Positions 49,353 to 56,891 of a stretch of 64,000 nt of DNA are shown here, one piece after another (position 1 is the first letter of the stretch; every line of letters begins with the position of its first letter). The translations under genes and the position numbers were made by a program. Under the pieces are notes generated by a model. The model ran no database searches. It was not told where the DNA came from and worked only from the letters and a program-made list of their open reading frames with translations. Origin of the DNA: Pseudomonadota bacterium (lineage in GTDB: Bacteria > Pseudomonadota > Alphaproteobacteria > Rhizobiales > Devosiaceae); the NCBI GenBank assembly GCA_023391095.1, contig JAEWBN010000005.1, positions 1 to 64,000 of the forward strand. The letters run 5' to 3'.

Positions 49353-49763
49353 TCAGACCGGGAGCCCGTCGAATTGCGGCAGATCGTCATTGATCTCGTA
49401 CCAGGGCGCCTTGGACCCGGCAAAAATATGAAAGGATGGCCGCACGGTGGGGCTGTCGATCAAAGTGCCAAGCGTGACATGCCCATTCCCGTTCTCGGCA
49501 ATGAAAGAAAAGAGCAGCGATCCGCAATGCCGGCAATGCGTGTCGTGGGTGTCACCAGCGTCCCCGTAGATCAGGAGATCATTCTGCCCGGCAGTGATCC
49601 GGATATGCTCGAACTTGATCGAGGCCATGGGTTTGAAGGCAGACCCGGTTGCGCGGCGACACCGCGAGCAATGGCAGTAAAAAGCCGCATCAAACCTGTC
49701 CGGAACGGCATATTGCACCGTCCCGCAATAGCAGCTGCCCCTAAGCGTGGCCGTGTCCGTCAT
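49353..49763 (-). CDS. GFA-family (CENP-V/GFA) zinc protein
   Basis: A 136-residue protein with the beta-sandwich of glutathione-dependent formaldehyde-activating enzymes. Zinc ligands are visible as GSCYCGTVQY (Cys10, 12), FYCHCSRCRRATGS (Cys29, 31, 34) and THCRHCGSLLF (Cys and His near 79-84). The ATG at 49763 has GGAGGGG upstream and lies inside the end of yidD (23-base overlap). Most GFA-domain proteins have no proven activity, so a role in formaldehyde metabolism should not be assumed. Confidence 0.88.
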   Translation of the reverse strand: MTDTATLRGSCYCGTVQYAVPDRFDAAFYCHCSRCRRATGSAFKPMASIKFEHIRITAGQNDLLIYGDAGDTHDTHCRHCGSLLFSFIAENGNGHVTLGTLIDSPTVRPSFHIFAGSKAPWYEINDDLPQFDGLPV

Positions 49764-50079
49764 CGCTTCCCCTCCATGTCCCGAATTTCCATGGCACATA
49801 CCAGCGCCCCGCTATCGGCAATGCGTCCGGCACCGGGTCGTAGCCGTGCGAACCGCCCGGGCGGCACCGCCACAGCCGGGCAAGGCCCATCCAGCCTCCC
49901 GGCCAGAAACCGAATTTCCAGATCGCGTCCCGGGTATATTCCGAGCAGGTCGGCAAATGCCGGCAGCTGCGCCCGGTAAAAGCCGAGAGCGTGTACCGGT
50001 AGAGCGTGATCAGGAACACGGCAGCGACCTTGAACGGAAGATCGACGACGCGCCAGAAATGCGTGCTGAATCGATCCAT
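49741..50079 (-). CDS. yidD: Membrane protein insertion efficiency factor YidD
   Basis: A small membrane-associated factor that helps YidC insert inner-membrane proteins. It has 112 residues. The family pattern is clear: FLITLYRYTLSAFTGRSCRH (near 22-41), LPTCSEYTRDAI, the WPGGWMGLARLWRCRPGGSH block and GYDPVP. It overlaps the stop of the iscU-like gene by one base and the start of the GFA gene by 23 bases, so the three are coupled. yidD is more often next to rnpA/yidC; in this order it travels with the iscU-like and thrS genes. Confidence 0.94.
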   Translation of the reverse strand: MDRFSTHFWRVVDLPFKVAAVFLITLYRYTLSAFTGRSCRHLPTCSEYTRDAIWKFGFWPGGWMGLARLWRCRPGGSHGYDPVPDALPIAGRWYVPWKFGTWRGSDDGHGHA

Positions 50080-50531
50080 CAGCCCCGCGCCGTAACCGAC
50101 TGAGAAGACTCGGCCTTTTCCAGCGCCGCTGCCACGGCATCGAACACCAGAAGCGTCGAGATGTGCCGGTTGGGGTAGTCGCGCACCGGCTCAAGATACC
50201 TAAGGTCCGCCCATTTCCCGGCGGGCGGCGGTCCCCCTGCCTTGAGCATGTCGTGCATGGTCTGCCGCAGGCCGATGAATTCAGCCACCGGCGTCCCAAC
50301 CACTTCGCGCGCCACCACGGCCGCCGACGTCTGCCCCAGGGCACAGGCGGACACTTCGTGCCCATAGCCGACGATCACGCCGTTCTCGATTCTGATATCC
50401 ACCTCGATCATCGACCCGCAGACGCGGCTGACCTTGCGCGCAGAGGCATCCGCATCGGCCAGCCGGCCCGGCTGCGGCGCATTTCCCGCCAGATCGAGGA
50501 TCTTTTCGGAATAGAGATCGCTCAGTTCCAT
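50079..50531 (-). CDS. IscU/NifU-like iron-sulfur scaffold, two-cysteine variant
   Basis: A 150-residue protein of the IscU/NifU N-terminal family, which builds 4Fe-4S or 2Fe-2S clusters for transfer to apoproteins. The first Cys is in SRVCGSMIEV (Cys38) and the second in SACALGQTSA (Cys62). The third cluster ligand, which in IscU/SufU sits before the C-terminal helix, is absent; the region reads EPVRDYPNRHISTLLVF. Full scaffold activity is therefore uncertain. It is first in the minus-strand operon that includes yidD and GFA. Confidence 0.85.
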   Translation of the reverse strand: MELSDLYSEKILDLAGNAPQPGRLADADASARKVSRVCGSMIEVDIRIENGVIVGYGHEVSACALGQTSAAVVAREVVGTPVAEFIGLRQTMHDMLKAGGPPPAGKWADLRYLEPVRDYPNRHISTLLVFDAVAAALEKAESSQSVTARG

Positions 50532-50551
50532 GATGCCGACAATTCTGTTTC

Positions 50552-50580
50552 TTGTTCCGGTGTCACCGTGCTTCTATATA
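50552..50580 (+). promoter_or_regulatory. Promoter of folE
   Basis: TTGTTC (50552-50557), exactly 17 bases of spacer and TATATA (50575-50580). Transcription would begin near 50587, about 95 bases before the folE ATG. Confidence 0.6.
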
Positions 50581-50680
50581 GGAGCTCTCCCGCGGCCTGT
50601 CAGGCATATCCGCTGCTGACATGATCCGACGCGCATTAACATGCGTTATGTAAGTGGTCGCCAAGCAAGGAGCTCGACCC

Positions 50681-51304
50681 ATGGATGCCCCAGTGAAGCC
50701 GCTCTTGTCTGCGGCAGCAAACAGCTCACTTCCAGTGCGCCCGACGCGGGAAGAGGCCGAAGCCGCGGTTCGTACCCTTATCGCCTGGGCCGGAGACGAC
50801 CCGACTCGCGAAGGCCTCTTGGAAACGCCGGCACGCGTTGCCAAGGCCTATGGGGAACTCTTTGCCGGCTACGGGCAGGATGCCAGCGCGGTCCTCTCGA
50901 AGACTTTCAAGGAAGTCGGCGGTTACGACGACCTGGTGCTTGTCCGGGACATTCCGTTCTACGCCCACTGCGAACACCATATGGTCCCCTTCTATGGCAA
51001 GGCGCATATCGCCTACCTGCCCCATGACGGCGTTGTCGGCCTCTCCAAGCTCGCGCGGCTGGTGGATGTGTTCGCCCGGCGGCTGCAGACGCAGGAAACA
51101 ATGACGGCGCAGATCATCGATGCCATCAACGAAACGCTGGGCCCGCGCGGCGCAGCCGTCATGCTCGAAGCCGAGCACATGTGCATGACCATGCGCGGCG
51201 TCAAAGCGCACGACGTCAAGACCGTCACCCACCGCTTCACCGGCGTCTTCGCCGAGGATCGCGTCGAGCAGGACCGGTTCTTCGCCATGGTCGCGCGCCG
51301 CTGA
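50681..51304 (+). CDS. folE: GTP cyclohydrolase I
   Basis: FolE converts GTP to 7,8-dihydroneopterin triphosphate, the first step of folate and queuosine synthesis. It has 207 residues from the ATG at 50681, with AAGGAG eight bases upstream; an upstream GTG at 50654 has no such site. Zinc ligands are Cys97 and His100 in YAHCEHHMVPF and the later Cys in EAEHMCMTMRG. The active-site segment GKAHIAYLPHDGVVGLSKLA (near 107-126) is complete. In relatives folE is usually next to hisI; here an AraC-type gene lies between them. Confidence 0.96.
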   Translation: MDAPVKPLLSAAANSSLPVRPTREEAEAAVRTLIAWAGDDPTREGLLETPARVAKAYGELFAGYGQDASAVLSKTFKEVGGYDDLVLVRDIPFYAHCEHHMVPFYGKAHIAYLPHDGVVGLSKLARLVDVFARRLQTQETMTAQIIDAINETLGPRGAAVMLEAEHMCMTMRGVKAHDVKTVTHRFTGVFAEDRVEQDRFFAMVARR

Positions 51305-51394
51305 AGAACTGAATCACTCACAAGGACAAGCGCGATCAAGTGCGCTTGTCCCGATCATGTCATAGACTGCCCGCCTCAATACGGGATCGTGTCC

Positions 51395-52228
51395 ATGTCT
51401 GTCGTCGCCAAGATGATCTGGCTTCTGGAAAGCCGCTCGGCCGAAGAGCTGGATCTTGAAGCCTTGGCAAACGTCACCGGGCGTTCGCGAAGCTATCTGT
51501 CCCGCATATTTCCGTTGGTCACCGGATACTCGGTGACGGAATATCTGCGCGCCAGACGCCTGAGCGCGGCCGCCACCATGCTCGCCGACGGCGCTCCAGA
51601 CATATTGTCGGTAGCGCTTGAAGCCGGCTACGGCTCCCACGAGGCATTCACCCGCGCTTTCCGCGACCACTTCGGTGTTACCCCGCAGCAGGTTCGCGCA
51701 CAGCGCTCAACGTCTGGCCTCAAGCTCATGGAGCCGCTCCGCATGGATCGTCACAGCACCACCACCCTCACCCCGCCGCGTTTCGAAGATCGCGCCGAAA
51801 TGCATTTCGTCGGACTTTCCCAGCAACACGACATGAAGTCCCCCGCCGGCATCCCGGAGCAATGGCGCCGCTTTCAGCCCTATCTGGGCAATATCGACGG
51901 CGCTATTGGCGACGGCGATTTCGGCATCTGCTGCGTCTCCGATGACCACACCTTCCAATACATCACCGCGGTCGAGGTCCGGCCGGGCGCTGAGACTCCG
52001 CCCGGACTCAGCCGGCACCACTTCCCCGCCCTGCGTTGGGCGCGGTTCGCGCACCAGGGCGACGTCCTCTCGATCCGCCAGACAGTCGGCGCCGCAGAGC
52101 AGTGGCTCCACGACAATGGCTACGAGCCGGCCGCCGAAATGGCGGCCTTCACCGAATATTACGGCCCCGAATTTGATCCGCAGACCGGAAGCAGTGACAT
52201 AGAAGTATGGTTCGGCCTCAAGGCCTGA
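51395..52228 (+). CDS. AraC-family regulator with GyrI-like effector domain
   Basis: A 277- or 278-residue regulator. The N-terminal DNA-binding domain has two helix-turn-helix units: LANVTGRSRSYLSRIFPLVT (near residues 25-44) and ILSVALEAGYGSHEAFTRAF (near 69-88, ending in the AraC signature), then FGVTPQQVR. The C-terminal half (EMHFVGLSQQHDMKSPAGIP onward) is a GyrI/BmrR-like ligand-binding domain, a combination seen in MarA/Rob-type regulators of drug or redox stress. It is on the same strand as folE and hisI; the ligand is unknown. Confidence 0.88.
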   Translation: MSVVAKMIWLLESRSAEELDLEALANVTGRSRSYLSRIFPLVTGYSVTEYLRARRLSAAATMLADGAPDILSVALEAGYGSHEAFTRAFRDHFGVTPQQVRAQRSTSGLKLMEPLRMDRHSTTTLTPPRFEDRAEMHFVGLSQQHDMKSPAGIPEQWRRFQPYLGNIDGAIGDGDFGICCVSDDHTFQYITAVEVRPGAETPPGLSRHHFPALRWARFAHQGDVLSIRQTVGAAEQWLHDNGYEPAAEMAAFTEYYGPEFDPQTGSSDIEVWFGLKA

Positions 52229-52295
52229 CCGTACTGGTCATGTCGGCGGATGCGCGCTACAGGCTCTTGCACCACTGCAGCTTCAGGCGCGCATC

Positions 52296-52745
52296 ATGAC
52301 CATTTCCTTTGCCGACCCCAGGGGTCTCGACCACACAGCACTCGAAGAGGGCACGGCCTTCGCGCCCCGCTTTGACACCCATGGCCTCATCACCGTGGTC
52401 ACCGTCGAAACCGGCAGCAATGACGTGCTGATGGTCGCGCATATGAACGCCGAAACGCTGGCGCTGACGATCGAGACGGGCATCGCCCACTATTGGTCAC
52501 GCTCACGCCAGTCGATCTGGAAAAAGGGCGAAACCTCCGGCGAATTGCAGGAGGTTGTCGAACTGCGCATCGACTGCGATCAGGACTGCCTCGTCATGGA
52601 GGTCCGTCAGACCGGCCGGGGCGCAGCCTGCCACACCGGGCGCAAAAGCTGCTTTTATCGTCGGGTGGTCACGAGTGACGGCGAGGCCGCTCTTGAAGAT
52701 GCGGGCCTGCCGAGGCTGTTTGATCCGCGCCAGGTCTACGGCTGA
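52296..52745 (+). CDS. hisI: Phosphoribosyl-AMP cyclohydrolase
   Basis: HisI opens the adenine ring of PR-AMP, step three of histidine synthesis. It has 149 residues. The metal-binding motifs are clear: GIAHYWSRSRQSIWKKGETS (near 63-82), RIDCDQDCLVMEV and GAACHTGRKSCFYR. It is monofunctional (no HisE domain). The last 10 bases overlap the convergent rhomboid gene. Co-transcription with folE is possible but the AraC-type gene lies between them. Confidence 0.96.
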   Translation: MTISFADPRGLDHTALEEGTAFAPRFDTHGLITVVTVETGSNDVLMVAHMNAETLALTIETGIAHYWSRSRQSIWKKGETSGELQEVVELRIDCDQDCLVMEVRQTGRGAACHTGRKSCFYRRVVTSDGEAALEDAGLPRLFDPRQVYG

Positions 52746-53470
52746 CGGCCGCGCCGTTCAAAGAGCCCGACAAGCAGCAACCCCGCGAGAAACCCGCCCA
52801 GATGCGCCTGCCACGCGATGGCCAGGTCGCTGCCCGTCAGCATGGGCAAAAGCGGCACGGCCGCATTGAGGGCAAGCCAGATCAGCGCAAAAAAGCGCGA
52901 GCGCGGATTCTGGAATGTCTCCTTCAGGGTGGCAAGCCGGCGTCCCAGCATCACCGTTTCCCCCGTTTCGGGATGACGGGCCACGACTGGCGGCTGGAAG
53001 ATGAAACGTGTCGCCGCCCCGGTCAGTCCGGCCACACCGCCTGATGCGCCGATCAGGAAGACACCGGTATAAAGCGTGGACAAGGCAAAGAAGGCGGCGC
53101 CGGCGGCTGCCGACACGAGAAAGATCGCCACCATCGCCCCTGCCCCATATCGTCGCGTCACCGGCGTCGCAAAGATGACGAGCCAGGCGACGTTGAGCAG
53201 CAGGTGATCCCATCCCGCGTGCAGAAGGGCATGCGTGAACGGCGTCCAGAGCAGTGGCAACAGCAGGCTCGGATCATCGCCACCATAAACCAGTCGCAGC
53301 GGCTGGAATGCAAACCACTGGACGAGCTCGCTCTGCCCCTCCGGGTTAAGCACCAGGGTTGACGCCAGGTGAATCGCAACCAGGAGGCCTGCCAGAACCG
53401 TCACTGCGCCGGGCAACAGAAACACCGGCTCGCGCCCCTGCGGCGCCTGTTCCCGATCTTGTTCAGACAT
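52736..53470 (-). CDS. Rhomboid-family intramembrane serine protease
   Basis: An inner-membrane protease that cuts substrates within a membrane span. It has 244 residues from the ATG at 53470 (MSEQDREQAPQGREPVFLLP). Six to seven spans are present. The catalytic Ser143 is in IGASGGVAG, His223 in WQAHLGGFLAG, and HALLHAGWDHLLLNVAWL (near 80-97) holds the conserved His and Asn. All catalytic elements are therefore intact. Substrates are unknown. It converges with hisI and is divergent from the PAS_5 gene. Confidence 0.9.
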   Translation of the reverse strand: MSEQDREQAPQGREPVFLLPGAVTVLAGLLVAIHLASTLVLNPEGQSELVQWFAFQPLRLVYGGDDPSLLLPLLWTPFTHALLHAGWDHLLLNVAWLVIFATPVTRRYGAGAMVAIFLVSAAAGAAFFALSTLYTGVFLIGASGGVAGLTGAATRFIFQPPVVARHPETGETVMLGRRLATLKETFQNPRSRFFALIWLALNAAVPLLPMLTGSDLAIAWQAHLGGFLAGLLLVGLFERRGRQP

Positions 53471-53542
53471 GTCCGCGCTCCCCCGCCGTGGCGCGCCACG
53501 GGTCTCCGTTAACTTTTCCACATTCGTCCATCGGCGTTAACC

Positions 53543-53557
53543 TTAACTCTTCTTTAA
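53543..53557 (+). promoter_or_regulatory. CtrA box upstream of the PAS_5 gene
   Basis: TTAA-CTCTTCT-TTAA is a full-consensus CtrA site (TTAA-N7-TTAA). It lies 96 bases upstream of the PAS_5 ATG and 73 bases from the divergent rhomboid start. GTTAACC directly before it adds a half-site. Confidence 0.6.
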
Positions 53558-53652
53558 GCGGGCTTTGTGGGTGCCGTTTTGCGATTGTCGGGCGTGTCGG
53601 GTGTTTAGGTTTTCAAGACTCACCCAATGGCCTTGCGAGCGGATTTTCCAAC

Positions 53653-54306
53653 ATGCAGATGCTGAGCACCAAGACGCTCTATACCTACTGGAACACGATT
53701 CGGGGTTCGCGCAGCGCCCCCGACCGGCGCGATATCGATCCCACGCGCATTCGTGAAGCGCTGGCCAACACGTTTATCCTCGAGCTGGACGAAGGCGACC
53801 GCTTTTCGTTCCGGCTGGCCGGCTCGCACCTCTGCACCAGCTATTGCCGCGAGCTCAAGGGACGGTCCTTCAGCGGCCTCTGGCATGATCGCGATCAGGA
53901 TGCAGTCGGCACGCTGATCCGCGCCGTCACGGAAGATCACGCCGTTGCCCTCCTGACGTTCCAGGGCAGCACGGCTCTTCAGACCAAGGTGACCTTCGAA
54001 ACCCTGCTGATGCCGCTCCGTCACAATGGCAGCACCCATACCCGTGTCCTCGGTTCCATGTCCGCCCTCGACGAGCCCTACTGGCTGGGCGTGCAGCCCA
54101 TCCTCGAACAGCGGATCACCGGCCTGCGCCTGATCTGGCCCGACGAAGTGGCGGCAGAACAGGATCTCCGCCAGGTTGCGACCGGCGCTGTCCATGATGT
54201 GGAATTTACGGCTCCCGGCGCTCCGCACCCCTTCCAGACCACGGTCTATGGCCGCTCGGCGCGTCGTTACGCTCATCTTGCTGTCATCGACGGCGGTCGT
54301 AGCTGA
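53653..54306 (+). CDS. PAS_5-domain sensor protein
   Basis: A 217-residue cytoplasmic protein of the PAS_5 family (PF07310), alphaproteobacterial and without an output domain. It starts MQMLSTKTLYTYWNTIRGSR, the family opening, followed by DIDPTRIREALANTFILELD and the SFRLAGSHLCTSYCRELKG core (near 52-70). The function is unknown; sensing or protein-protein contact is likely. A longer frame upstream to 53359 runs through the CtrA-box region and is not supported. A small GC hairpin (54320-54337) follows, without a T-run. Confidence 0.88.
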   Translation: MQMLSTKTLYTYWNTIRGSRSAPDRRDIDPTRIREALANTFILELDEGDRFSFRLAGSHLCTSYCRELKGRSFSGLWHDRDQDAVGTLIRAVTEDHAVALLTFQGSTALQTKVTFETLLMPLRHNGSTHTRVLGSMSALDEPYWLGVQPILEQRITGLRLIWPDEVAAEQDLRQVATGAVHDVEFTAPGAPHPFQTTVYGRSARRYAHLAVIDGGRS

Positions 54307-54350
54307 TCATTGCTTTTGACGCGCCATTTCTGGCGCGATCTCACCTTGCG

Positions 54351-54370
54351 TTAACCAAGAACGTTTAACC
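54351..54370 (+). promoter_or_regulatory. Two TTAACC half-sites upstream of the PilZ gene
   Basis: TTAACC occurs at 54351-54356 and 54365-54370, 14 bases apart (start to start), 39 bases before the PilZ ATG. The spacing is not the canonical N7, so CtrA control is only suggested. Confidence 0.35.
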
Positions 54371-54408
54371 TGGCTGTGAAACTTCATCGGCCCGGCACAG
54401 GTTGACGC

Positions 54409-55041
54409 ATGCTCAGTGATGACATTCCCGCTCCCGTCGCAGCGGCTGTCTTGCGGCCCCCGGCCCTTGAACAGCAGTTTCAGCGCGTCAAGGTGTCGAT
54501 CCTCGGCCGCTACATGCTGGCGGACCGGCGGGAATTCCCATGCCAGGTCCTCTCCATGTCTCCCGGCGATGCCGTAGTCATCGCACCTGTCGCCGGCATC
54601 GTGGGCGAACGCGTTATCGTCTATCTCGATCACCTCGGCCGCATCGAGGGCACGGTCCTCGAACAGGTGGACGGCGGGTTTCTGATGGATATCGCCGCTT
54701 CGCCCCGCAAGCGCGACAAGATGGCCGCCCAGCTCACCTGGCTGGCCAACAAGGACATCCTCAACCTGCCCGAGGACCGCCGTCACGAGCGCGTGGTCCC
54801 CGACATCCGCCATTCCACCGTCGTCCTCGACGATGGCCGCCGTTACAACTGCAAGATCATCGACATTTCGCTCTCCGGCGCCGCCATTGAGCTTGATGTT
54901 CGCCCGGCAATGGGCACGCCCATCACTCTGGGCCGGATGCGTGCGCGCGTCGTGCGTCACTTCCAGAATGGCGTTGCGGTAGAATTCGCGTCCGCGCAGG
55001 AAATCCTCACCATCGTGCAGCAAAATCTGCGCATGAATTGA
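54409..55041 (+). CDS. Double PilZ-domain protein
   Basis: PilZ domains bind cyclic di-GMP. The 210-residue protein holds two in tandem. The first (about 24-95) has a degenerate binding motif: no RxxxR, and SMSPGD in place of (D/N)xSxxG. The second (about 122-205) has canonical residues: RRHER (Arg124, Arg128) and DISLSGAAIEL (Asp152, Ser154, Gly157). One functional and one structural site are predicted. It lies between the PAS_5 gene and an exported protein gene. Output might be motility or surface adhesion. Confidence 0.88.
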   Translation: MLSDDIPAPVAAAVLRPPALEQQFQRVKVSILGRYMLADRREFPCQVLSMSPGDAVVIAPVAGIVGERVIVYLDHLGRIEGTVLEQVDGGFLMDIAASPRKRDKMAAQLTWLANKDILNLPEDRRHERVVPDIRHSTVVLDDGRRYNCKIIDISLSGAAIELDVRPAMGTPITLGRMRARVVRHFQNGVAVEFASAQEILTIVQQNLRMN

Positions 55042-55098
55042 TCGTGAGTGCAGCCCCAGCCGGTTGCCCCGTGCAGCGGCGCGGCATAATGCTTGCGC

Positions 55099-55602
55099 AT
55101 GCCTAGACTTATTCCCGTCCTAACTCTCGCCATCGCGATACTGTCGACCGGCACGCCCGCATTTGCAGGCGGCAAAGCGGATTGGGAGTGGTACGGCTGG
55201 AGCACCATCAAGGTCAGCAAATGCGTTGCCTCTAGGGGTAGTGTCGATTGTCCGGGCGTACGCCAGAAGTGGGATTGGAAACGCGACCAGTGGGTTGAAG
55301 TGGCCGTCTCGGTGAATTCTCGCACTGTCTCCCTGTTCCAGCGGGTCACCAACAAGGATCGCAGCGACCGCGACGATGTCTGCGTGACCGTGCTTTTTCT
55401 CGATGCCGCGGGCGAGACCGTCCTTGCGCATCACCAGAACTGGAGCAGCGATCCCTCCTCTGTCACCGAGCGCCAGTTCAGTTACCCCGCCGCGGCCTGG
55501 CCGCAGGTCGCAAGCATTGCCGTCGGCTCCAAGCAGTGCCGTAAGGGCCCGCACCAGGACGACGCCATCTATGCTGCGGTGCTTGCCGGCCTGCCGCGCT
55601 AG
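55099..55602 (+). CDS. Small exported protein of unknown function (167 residues)
   Basis: The ATG at 55099 leads into a signal peptide (MPRLIPVLTLAIAILSTGTP, cut after AFA). The mature part starts GGKADWEWYGWSTIKVSKC and contains four Cys (in KVSKCVA, VDCPG, DDVCVTV and KQCRKG), which could form two disulfides in the periplasm, and several Trp. No named family recognised. It is 57 bases downstream of the PilZ gene on the same strand. Confidence 0.7.
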   Translation: MPRLIPVLTLAIAILSTGTPAFAGGKADWEWYGWSTIKVSKCVASRGSVDCPGVRQKWDWKRDQWVEVAVSVNSRTVSLFQRVTNKDRSDRDDVCVTVLFLDAAGETVLAHHQNWSSDPSSVTERQFSYPAAAWPQVASIAVGSKQCRKGPHQDDAIYAAVLAGLPR

Positions 55603-55726
55603 GCGGCCAGCCATGGTGAACAAAACCTTCCAGATACCTGTAAAACACGCATAAAAACTACACGGCAGTTTTCGGTTCGGGGCAATTGGCCGCCCCTAAC
55701 GTGGTCTCCATCAGGGAGATCACACT

Positions 55727-56350
55727 ATGTTTTTCAGCAAGAAGGGGCTTTTCGCGATTGTGCTGCTGGCACTTTCGGCCATTGCGTCCACTGCCCCGGC
55801 CGCTGCACTCGACCTCACCAATGTTGCTTTCATCCAGACCGCTGCCGGCAAGAGCTCGATCCCTGTGGGTCACCTGGAGTTCTGCAAGGCGCGCCCCGAT
55901 GAATGCCGGCCCTATGACCGTGTGGTCCCCGCAATGCCGCTGACCGAAACGACCTGGCAGCAGCTGGTTTCGATCAACGCTTTCCACAACCAGAACATCG
56001 TCCCCGTCACCGATGCCGAGCTTTATCGCGTCGATGAATTCTGGACCTATCCCAACGGCTATGGCGACTGCGAAGATTTCGCGCTGATCAAGCGTCGCGA
56101 CCTGATCAATGCCGGCTGGCACCCGAGCACCCTGATGATCGCCGTGGTCCGCGAGGCCAATGGCAATGGCCACGCCGTCCTGATCGCACGCACCGATCGG
56201 GGCGATCTGGTGCTCGACAATCAGGAAGGCCGCATCCTGCTCTGGAACGAGACGGCCTATAAGTTCGTCAAGCGCCAGTCGCAGGCCAATGCAGGCGAAT
56301 GGGTCGACATGATCGACGACCGCGTCCAGATCGTCGCCGCCAGCATGTAG
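55727..56350 (+). CDS. Transglutaminase-like cysteine peptidase (BTLCP / LapG family)
   Basis: A periplasmic cysteine peptidase of the family PF06035. It has 207 residues; the signal peptide (MFFSKKGLFAIVLLALSAIA, cut after AAA) is clear. The catalytic triad is visible as Cys115 in GYGDCEDFALIKR, His149 in NGHAVL and Asp164 in DLVLDNQEG. LapG of Pseudomonas, the best-known relative, releases a surface adhesin under c-di-GMP control. No LapD or large adhesin is in the window, so this role is only a possibility. GGGAG precedes the ATG. Confidence 0.9.
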   Translation: MFFSKKGLFAIVLLALSAIASTAPAAALDLTNVAFIQTAAGKSSIPVGHLEFCKARPDECRPYDRVVPAMPLTETTWQQLVSINAFHNQNIVPVTDAELYRVDEFWTYPNGYGDCEDFALIKRRDLINAGWHPSTLMIAVVREANGNGHAVLIARTDRGDLVLDNQEGRILLWNETAYKFVKRQSQANAGEWVDMIDDRVQIVAASM

Positions 56351-56406
56351 AAATTAGTTTCCGGACCCCGCCCAAAGCCTATCCCTGATAGGGGTCTGAA
56401 GAGCAA

Positions 56407-56434
56407 GGCCGGCCTCGCGAAAGCGGTGCCGGCC
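56407..56434. terminator. Hairpin between convergent genes
   Basis: GGCCGGC (56407-56413) pairs with GCCGGCC (56428-56434) around a 14-base loop. No long T-run follows, but it lies between the ends of two convergent genes and may terminate both. Confidence 0.4.
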
Positions 56435-56461
56435 CTGCTGTTTGCAGAATTGGTTCTGGCG

Positions 56462-56791
56462 TTAGTAGCGCACGAGCACGTAGATGCCGAGAAACAGCAT
56501 GCCGGTCAGGAACGCCCAGCCGAAGCCGACCAGTGCCGAAAGCAGCACCGAGGTCATGGAGATCGTGCCGTTTTCCTCGTGCCGCCAGCCCAGCTGGAGC
56601 ATGAGATAGGGCCCGCACACAAAGCTCATCGCCAGATTGCCCAGCGAGCCCATGAAGGTCTGCCCATCCATGCGCAATTCCGCCGGCTGCCGGGTGACCC
56701 ATTGGTAGAGATGCGTCGCCATGCCGGCCATGCACAGCCCGACACCCATCATCAACGCTGCAAGCACGAAATCCCTGGTCATGTCGCCCAT
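56462..56791 (-). CDS. Small three-span membrane protein, unknown function
   Basis: A 109-residue protein with three hydrophobic segments: DFVLAALMMGVGLCMAGMAT (near 6-25), GNLAMSFVCGPYLMLQLGW (near 51-69) and LSALVGFGWAFLTGMLFLGI (near 84-103). The first ATG at 56791 and a second at 56782 are both possible. Similar short proteins occur widely in Rhizobiales without assigned function. It is on the opposite strand from its neighbours and converges with the cysteine peptidase gene. Confidence 0.72.
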   Translation of the reverse strand: MGDMTRDFVLAALMMGVGLCMAGMATHLYQWVTRQPAELRMDGQTFMGSLGNLAMSFVCGPYLMLQLGWRHEENGTISMTSVLLSALVGFGWAFLTGMLFLGIYVLVRY

Positions 56792-56817
56792 CCCTGTTCC
56801 GGCGTCGCGGCCAAATC

Positions 56818-56832
56818 TTTACCTTTTGTTAA
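56818..56832 (+). promoter_or_regulatory. CtrA-like box between divergent membrane-protein genes
   Basis: TTTA-CCTTTTG-TTAA is one mismatch from TTAA-N7-TTAA. It lies 27 bases upstream of the minus-strand gene start and 60 bases upstream of the plus-strand start at 56892. Confidence 0.4.
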
Positions 56833-56891
56833 GCATAATGGGCGCCCTATGCGGTGTCACTTCCAGTTGGATAAATTGGTTAACGCTGGCC

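Noticed and set aside
49353..49763. A formaldehyde-detoxification operon joining the GFA gene and frmA
   Set aside because: The genes are 18 kb apart, and most GFA-domain proteins lack proven activity with glutathione or formaldehyde.
53359..53652. N-terminal extension of the PAS_5 protein
   Set aside because: It runs through the divergent promoter region and the CtrA box, has low-complexity sequence and no homology; the family starts at MQMLSTKTLYTYW.
55727..56350. A complete Lap adhesin-release system
   Set aside because: Only the peptidase is present. No LapD-like membrane receptor, type I secretion genes or large adhesin are in the window.
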